Origin: an uncultured Clostridia bacterium | Lineage (GTDB): Bacteria; Bacillota; Clostridia; Oscillospirales; Ruminococcaceae | Reading direction: 5' to 3' | NCBI GenBank assembly: GCA_947600065.1 | Contig: CANQFZ010000019.1 | Coordinates: forward strand, 1-36,679 | DNA length: 36,679 bases | Shown: piece after piece, positions 31,970 to 36,679 of the stretch | Layout of the letters: every line of letters begins with the position of its first letter | Numbering within the stretch: position 1 is the stretch's first letter | The notes under the pieces: model-generated | Told to the model about the DNA's origin: nothing | The model's input: the letters and a program-made list of their open reading frames with translations, nothing else | The model's database searches: none | Program-made: the position numbers and the translations under genes

Positions 31970-32010
31970 CAGACTGTAGATAAAGTAAATCTTCAGACTG
32001 TATATAACTT
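31970..32010. repeat. tandem left ends of the CAGACTG element
   Basis: CAGACTGTAGATAAAG (31970) and CAGACTGTATATAACT (31994) are two direct copies of the element's left terminus, 24 bp apart, without the rest of the element. The same tandem (25 bp apart) occurs at the start of copy 2 at 21191. They lie in the divergent gap between the PH-domain gene and glmU, just ahead of the glmU ribosome site. Confidence 0.7.
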
Positions 32011-32023
32011 TGGGGGGTTAAAT

Positions 32024-33391
32024 ATGACGACAGGCTGTATTATCCTCGCGGGCGGAGCGGGCAAAAGAATGAAGTCCGAAAAGCCGAAGGTTTTATGTGA
32101 TGTATTGAAAAAGCCTATGCTCGCATGGGTTTTGGACTGTGCAAAAGAGTTCGGGTTTGACAGGATAGGCGTTGTTTCGGGCAACAAGCGCGAAATGACC
32201 GAAAGCTTTATAAGCGAAAACTATGAGGGTATCCCGACTTATTTTCAGGACGAGCAGAAAGGCACGGGCGACGCCGTTTCGCGCGCGGAGGAGCTAATAA
32301 AATCGGTGGACAGAGTGTGCGTACTTTGCGGAGACGCGCCGTTTATAGACGTTGACACGCTTAAAAACGCCCTCGCGCTTCATGAAAACTCTAACGCGGG
32401 AGTTACGGTCATCACGGCTGCTCTCGACGACCCAAAAGGCTATGGGCGAATTATCCGCGACAAAAGCGGAAAATTTACCGAAATACGAGAACAAAAGGAT
32501 TGTTCCCCCGAAGAGGCTGAAATATGCGAGATAAACAGCGGCGCTTATTGGTTTTCGTCAAAAGACCTGCTTGAAGCGCTGCCTAAGCTTAAAAACAACA
32601 ATGCTTCGGGCGAATACTATCTCACGGACTGCGTAGAGCTTATAGGAAATGCCGAAGCATATACGAGTGAAAATCCCGTTATAGCATATGGAGCGAACAC
32701 AAAGAGCGATCTTTACGAACTGAACTCTATCGCCCGCCTTGGCGTTTTGTCAAAACTTATGGAAAACGGAGTTTGCTTTATTACGCTCGACGGCATTATA
32801 ATCGGAAAAGACGTTGCCATAGGCGAGGACACGCTTATTCTTCCGAACACCATTATACTTGGAAAAACCGTTATCGGCAAAAACTGCGAGATAGGCGCAA
32901 ACTCCTGTATCAAGGACTGTGTGATAGGAGATAATGTTATTCTCGATAATGTAAAAGCGACGTCGTCGGTCGTAGAAGATGATGTAAAGATAGGTCCTTT
33001 TGCTCAGCTTCGCCCGGGAACAGTGATAAGAAAGGGCGTAAAGATAGGCGATTTTGTGGAGATAAAAAACAGCGATATCGGAGAAAAGACCGCCGTTGCA
33101 CATCTTACATATCTCGGCGACAGCACCGTAGGACGCGGAGTTAATTTTGGATGCGGGTGTGTTACGGCAAATTATGACGGCATAAACAAATATCGGACGG
33201 AAATAGGCGACGACGCTTTTATCGGCTGCAACACGAACCTTATTGCTCCCGTAAAGATAGGAAACAATGCCACAACTGCCGCAGGCTCTACAATAACAAA
33301 AGATGTACCCGAAAATTCGCTTGCCGTAGAGCGCGGAAAAACGCGCATAATCGAAAATTGGGAAAAGAACTTCCTTAGAAAAAAGAAATAG
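32024..33391 (+). CDS. glmU: bifunctional UDP-GlcNAc pyrophosphorylase / GlcN-1-P acetyltransferase
   Basis: A 455-residue GlmU, which acetylates glucosamine-1-phosphate and couples it to UTP to give UDP-GlcNAc for peptidoglycan and wall polymers. The N-terminal uridylyltransferase domain starts LAGGAGKRMKSEKPKVL and includes QKGTGDAV, CGDAPFI and EINSGAYWF. The C-terminal left-handed beta helix (about 250-455) has many I/V-G-x-x hexapeptides and the acetyltransferase stretch HLTYLGDSTVGRGVNFGCG. A run of G (TTTGGGGGG) acts as ribosome site. It is full length, so both activities are expected. Confidence 0.97.
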   Translation: MTTGCIILAGGAGKRMKSEKPKVLCDVLKKPMLAWVLDCAKEFGFDRIGVVSGNKREMTESFISENYEGIPTYFQDEQKGTGDAVSRAEELIKSVDRVCVLCGDAPFIDVDTLKNALALHENSNAGVTVITAALDDPKGYGRIIRDKSGKFTEIREQKDCSPEEAEICEINSGAYWFSSKDLLEALPKLKNNNASGEYYLTDCVELIGNAEAYTSENPVIAYGANTKSDLYELNSIARLGVLSKLMENGVCFITLDGIIIGKDVAIGEDTLILPNTIILGKTVIGKNCEIGANSCIKDCVIGDNVILDNVKATSSVVEDDVKIGPFAQLRPGTVIRKGVKIGDFVEIKNSDIGEKTAVAHLTYLGDSTVGRGVNFGCGCVTANYDGINKYRTEIGDDAFIGCNTNLIAPVKIGNNATTAAGSTITKDVPENSLAVERGKTRIIENWEKNFLRKKK

Positions 33392-33421
33392 AGTTAACTT
33401 TCCGAAAAAGGAGGCGGGCAT

Positions 33422-34660
33422 TTGACGAGAAAAGAAATTGAAGAACGCTGTCATAAGTTGAGCGCTTCCGAAAGCAAATGCTCGTTTACAAGCGGCGATA
33501 TACTGGGGTTTATAGATACTTCTCCTCTGCGTGACGGCTCAAGAGGAATAGCCTTTTATGAAAATTCAATGACGATAAAGACAGGCAGTTCTTCCGACGT
33601 CATTGCTTATGACAATATTCGCTCGGTCGATATATGTGAGAGCTTTGAAAACAGCTTTGCGGACGAGCTTATTATTTCGGCAGATGAAAACGAAATAAGG
33701 ATATCCGACTATTCTCTCGACAAGTCCGAGCTTAAAATTTTGATAGACAAGCTTTGCAAAAAGGACAATATCCCGCAGAACATTCCTGCGTTTGAAAAGC
33801 TTTTTTCAATAGAAAAAGATGATAATGAAACAAGGATAATTCCCACAAGACAGGCTGAAAATTCGGAAAGTGCCGCTGACAGAAATCTATTAAATGAAAA
33901 TAACGATGTTATCGAAAACGATCTTCAAAATGCTGTTTCAGAAAATAAAGAAGATATTTCGGAGATTACAGAAAACGACAAAATTTCCGATGTTTCAGTA
34001 AATGAAGAAATTTCTGAAATTGCAAAAGTTGACGAAAATTTTTTTGCGGCTATTGCTGTCGAAAATAAAAATGTCGTTTCGGAAAATGACGAAAAAGATT
34101 TTGACGAACAAGAGGAGCTTGAACGCATAAGCTCAATGTCACATGAACAGACGGTGAGCTATCTCGCAAGCGCTTTTGAAGAGCTGAACAGTACGAACAA
34201 CACGAGCAGTCCGCAAGTTTCCGAGAAAGAAAACAATGTGAAAAGGTCGGAGCTTTCCGAAGAGCCTGCCAATGAGGACATTTATATAAAAGCAAGCCGA
34301 AAGCTGAGAGAGTTTTGCGAAGAAGAAAAGCTGTCTATGGAAATGATCGAAGATGAACTCCGCAAAAATCTTATATCTTCTGCGGAGGTTTTTGCAGAGA
34401 TAATTGAAAACAACTCGGAAATACCAAGCGGGCTTTCCGAAAAAATAAATGAACTGAAAAATGCGGCAAACGATTTGGACAAGTATTTTTCATACGGCGA
34501 GGATATAGGCATAAGAACAATGTTTTTTATGCTGTTTCAGATGCTTTCTTATTCTGACAGGATAATTGAAGATCCGAATACAAAGGAAAAGCTGAATGAT
34601 TTTTTCAGAAAATTCGGGTCGGCGGGTATCATACTTTCAATGCTGGATATGAGGATATAA
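33422..34660 (+). CDS. unknown cytoplasmic protein with acidic linker
   Basis: A 412-residue protein I do not recognise. The N-terminal 110 residues form beta-like strands (GIAFYENSMTIK, AYDNIRSVDI, ELIISADENEIRISDY) reminiscent of a PH-like or YokE-type domain. Residues about 125-250 are a low-complexity acidic linker of repeated EN/SE/DI units. The last 125 residues are helical (YIKASRKLREFCEEEKL to GIILSMLDMRI). There is no signal or membrane segment. A TTG start with AAAGGAGG 7-8 nt upstream is the only start with a good ribosome site. It lies between glmU and guaA with short gaps, so it is probably cotranscribed with them. Confidence 0.7.
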   Translation: MTRKEIEERCHKLSASESKCSFTSGDILGFIDTSPLRDGSRGIAFYENSMTIKTGSSSDVIAYDNIRSVDICESFENSFADELIISADENEIRISDYSLDKSELKILIDKLCKKDNIPQNIPAFEKLFSIEKDDNETRIIPTRQAENSESAADRNLLNENNDVIENDLQNAVSENKEDISEITENDKISDVSVNEEISEIAKVDENFFAAIAVENKNVVSENDEKDFDEQEELERISSMSHEQTVSYLASAFEELNSTNNTSSPQVSEKENNVKRSELSEEPANEDIYIKASRKLREFCEEEKLSMEMIEDELRKNLISSAEVFAEIIENNSEIPSGLSEKINELKNAANDLDKYFSYGEDIGIRTMFFMLFQMLSYSDRIIEDPNTKEKLNDFFRKFGSAGIILSMLDMRI

Positions 34661-34702
34661 ACTGCCTCTTTAATAAAAACAAACGAAAGGGTCATAGAAT
34701 CT

Positions 34703-36244
34703 ATGTTTAATGAAACGGTGCTTGTAATTGATTTTGGAGGACAATACAACCAGCTTATTGCCCGCAGAGTGCGCGAGCATAACATTTACTGCGAGGTAAT
34801 TTCCTACAAGACTTCCATTGAGGAAATAAAAGCCAAATCTCCAAAGGGAATTATTTTTACGGGAGGACCGAACTCGGTCTATCTTGACGACTCCCCGAGA
34901 ATGACGGAAGATATTTTTAAACTCGGCGTGCCGATACTCGGAATATGCTATGGCGCACAATTTATGGTATACGGTCTAGGCGGAAAGATAGGAAAAGCAA
35001 ACGAAAGCGCTGCGGCAGAATTTGGCAGGACGGAATGCGAGTTTGACACAAGCTCTAAGCTTATGAAAGGGCTGAAGGAAAGCTCAATTGTCTGGATGAG
35101 CCACAACGACTACATAGAGGAGCTTCCCGAAGGCTTCCGCGCTATAGGTCACAGCGCGAAATGTCCGTATGGAGCGATAGAAGATCCCGAGCGCAAATTC
35201 TACGGAACGCAATTCCACCCCGAAGTAAACCACACCGAGCAGGGCTTTGATATGCTGGGAAATTTCCTGTACAATGTCTGCGAATGTAAGGGCGACTGGA
35301 CAATGGAAAGTTATGCGGAAACGGCTATACGTGAAATTCGCGAAAAGGTCGGAGACGGAAAAGCGCTGCTTGCGCTTTCGGGCGGCGTCGACAGCTCAGT
35401 TGCTTGCAAGCTCATGGCAAAAGCGATTGGCTCACAACTGACGTGCATATTTGTAGACCACGGGCTTATGCGTAAAAACGAAGGCGACGAGGTTGAAAAT
35501 GCGTTTAAGGACAGCGGTATAAACTTCGTAAGAGTAAATGCGGGCGAAAGATTTCTGACGAAGCTTGCGGGGGTGTCCGAGCCCGAAAAGAAGCGCAAGA
35601 TAATCGGCGAGGAATTTATTCGTGTATTTGAAGAAGAAGCGAAGAAGATAGGAAAAGTGGACTATCTTGTACAGGGAACTATCTATCCCGACGTTATAGA
35701 AAGCGGGACAGGCGACGCGGCGGTTATAAAATCTCACCACAATGTCGGCGGGCTGCCCGATTATGTTGATTTTAAAGAGATAATTGAACCCCTGCGTTTG
35801 CTGTTTAAGGACGAAGTAAGAAAGCTCGGCACAACGCTCGGCCTGGACAGCAAGCTGGTATGGCGTCAGCCGTTCCCGGGACCGGGACTTGCGATACGCA
35901 TAATAGGCGATATTACTCCCGAAAAGGTAAAGATACTTCAGGACGCTGACGCAATTTTCCGTGAAGAAATAGCAAACGCGGGACTTGAGCGCAGTATAAA
36001 TCAATATTTTGCCGTGCTTACAAATATGCGCTCGGTAGGCGTTATGGGCGACGGCAGGACATATGATTATACGCTCGCGTTGCGTGGCGTTTCCACAAGC
36101 GACTTTATGACCGCCGATTTTTCACGCATCCCCTATGACGTTCTCGAAAAAGTTTCAGTGCGCGTCGTAAACGAGGTCGGAAATATAAACAGAGTCGTTT
36201 ACGATATAACGAGCAAACCACCGGCGACGATTGAGTGGGAGTAG
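34703..36244 (+). CDS. guaA: GMP synthase (glutamine-hydrolysing)
   Basis: A 513-residue GuaA, which aminates XMP to GMP using glutamine and ATP. The N-terminal class I glutamine amidotransferase (about 1-190) has catalytic Cys in GICYGAQF and His/Glu in [10 protein letters not shown]. The ATP pyrophosphatase domain has the P-loop LSGGVDSSV, and the C-terminal dimerisation domain ends KPPATIEWE. It is full length. ACGAAAGGG is the ribosome site. The 3' end of guaA is a known integration site for mobile elements, and an antisense ORF here (36199-36357) supports past use of that site. Confidence 0.98.
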   Translation: MFNETVLVIDFGGQYNQLIARRVREHNIYCEVISYKTSIEEIKAKSPKGIIFTGGPNSVYLDDSPRMTEDIFKLGVPILGICYGAQFMVYGLGGKIGKANESAAAEFGRTECEFDTSSKLMKGLKESSIVWMSHNDYIEELPEGFRAIGHSAKCPYGAIEDPERKFYGTQFHPEVNHTEQGFDMLGNFLYNVCECKGDWTMESYAETAIREIREKVGDGKALLALSGGVDSSVACKLMAKAIGSQLTCIFVDHGLMRKNEGDEVENAFKDSGINFVRVNAGERFLTKLAGVSEPEKKRKIIGEEFIRVFEEEAKKIGKVDYLVQGTIYPDVIESGTGDAAVIKSHHNVGGLPDYVDFKEIIEPLRLLFKDEVRKLGTTLGLDSKLVWRQPFPGPGLAIRIIGDITPEKVKILQDADAIFREEIANAGLERSINQYFAVLTNMRSVGVMGDGRTYDYTLALRGVSTSDFMTADFSRIPYDVLEKVSVRVVNEVGNINRVVYDITSKPPATIEWE

Positions 36245-36357
36245 ACCGTCTCGTCCGAAATTCCGCATTGTAGAGCCATTTGTCGAGTGCCGTTTGAGCT
36301 TTTGACCGCACTTTGACCGCATTTGTCATTTACAGGGAGAGTAGGAAACAATTTCAT
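36199..36357 (-). pseudogene. probable tail of an integrase gene at the guaA 3' end
   Basis: A 52-codon frame on the minus strand includes KCGQSAVK and then [18 protein letters not shown]. Its last part is simply the antisense of the guaA 3' end. I recall YSHSIVAGG-type endings from tyrosine recombinases of elements inserted in guaA, where the integrase gene runs antisense into guaA. No integrase catalytic domain lies upstream: the region before it is a terminator and an unrelated gene. So this would be a leftover from an excised or decayed element. TTTGACCGCA occurs twice (36301, 36312) within it. Confidence 0.5.
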
Positions 36358-36363
36358 AAAAAC

Positions 36364-36391
36364 AGAGCCGTTGCAGTCGCAGCGGCTCTTT
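36364..36391. terminator. bidirectional rho-independent terminator
   Basis: AGAGCCGTTGC (36364-36374) pairs with GCAGCGGCTCT (36379-36389), loop AGTC, with one T-G wobble. Rightward it is followed by TTTC. Leftward, a TGTTTTTAT tract follows the stem, a better terminator for the gene at 36395. It probably serves both that gene and guaA. Confidence 0.75.
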
Positions 36392-36394
36392 CGG

Positions 36395-36679
36395 TTATTC
36401 GTCGTTCAAATGCTGTTTTACCCATTCGATGTGTTTCTTTTGGCGTTCCTCGCGGGAAAGCGCGGGGAAATCCTTTTTTGTCAGAGGCTTGTCGTAATAG
36501 TTTTTAACCTTTTCCTTTTCAGTTTCGTAGGTTTCGGCAGATATGGAATATGACTCCAAATCGCTGATGTTATCGGCTATCTGCCGTATACCTTTGCAGA
36601 AATCGGCGTTTTGCGGGTTTTCGCTGTCGTTGCCGTAAACCGTCATCTGCACAAACCACCTGTTTTCGGGAGTTTCAAT
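36395..36679 (-). CDS. unrecognised protein, 5' end beyond the window
   Basis: The frame is open to the window edge and ends with TGA-side sequence HIEWVKQHLNDE. About 95 residues are visible, including NRWFVQMTVYGND and a helical acidic-basic tail (AETYETEKEKVKNYYDKPL). A GTG at 36652 and an ATG at 36646 lie inside the frame, but the in-frame residues ETPENRWFV upstream suggest the real start is outside. It is probably cytoplasmic. No family recognised. Confidence 0.65.
   Translation of the reverse strand: METPENRWFVQMTVYGNDSENPQNADFCKGIRQIADNISDLESYSISAETYETEKEKVKNYYDKPLTKKDFPALSREERQKKHIEWVKQHLNDE

Noticed and set aside
34661-34702. Purine riboswitch before guaA
   Set aside because: The gap is only 42 nt and holds no aptamer-like fold.

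Overview
The window looks like a chromosomal segment of a low-to-moderate G+C Gram-positive anaerobe, most likely a Clostridia/Oscillospiraceae (Ruminococcus-like) gut bacterium. The reasons are strong AGGAGG-type ribosome sites, consensus TTGACA-N17-TATAAT promoters, a perfect CIRCE (HrcA) operator, a YtrA-type GntR regulator, a PrsA-like lipoprotein foldase, intramembrane-type sensor kinase/ABC modules and no outer-membrane genes. The genus is inferred, not proven.

Region 1 (1-4.9 kb): a tRNA-Ser(CGA), two copies of a heptad-repeat intergenic element, then a leftward response regulator, BcrA-like ATPase, BcrB-like permease and small histidine kinase. A TTGAC-N6-TTGAC operator occurs twice, identical over 22 bp and exactly 32 bp before a TATAAT in both places. 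One copy precedes the ABC/kinase operon. The other precedes a divergent membrane-anchored protein of unknown function (4412-4912), which is therefore probably in the same regulon.

Region 2 (5.2-14.9 kb): three rightward ABC modules: two FtsX-type permeases plus a LolD/MacB-type ATPase; two multi-pass membrane proteins plus an ATPase; and a lipoprotein, a large FtsX permease and a LolD/MacB-type ATPase. Decayed 3' ends of an ATPase gene (10554-10697) and of a lipoprotein gene (14863-14916) show that the block grew by duplication and loss.

Region 3 (15-17.9 kb): rmuC with an internal 51-residue repeat, CIRCE-controlled hsp20, and a 530-bp intergenic stretch full of hairpins and heptad repeats.

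Region 4 (17.9-26 kb): a five-gene operon encoding a SWIM zinc-finger protein, a helical-repeat-like protein, a MoxR-type AAA+ ATPase, a DUF5682-like protein and a MIDAS-bearing vWA protein. This is the most interesting system here. Its architecture resembles the uncharacterised E. coli yehLMPQ genes and the MoxR/vWA ternary systems. A structured inverted-repeat element sits between its second and third genes.

Region 5 (26-36.7 kb): a YtrA-like regulator with an ABC transporter, then mostly housekeeping genes: a PrsA-like foldase, an Orn/Lys/Arg-decarboxylase-family enzyme, a PH-domain membrane protein, glmU, an unknown acidic-linker protein and guaA. An antisense ORF over the guaA 3' end looks like the tail of a lost integrase. 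The window ends inside an unrecognised leftward gene.

Two repeat families run through the window. One is a heptad (YTAGAGG-like) inverted repeat. The other is a CAGACTG-ended element whose arms and apical stem covary between copies. In two cases these lie in the predicted 5' UTRs of the regulator and ABC operons.
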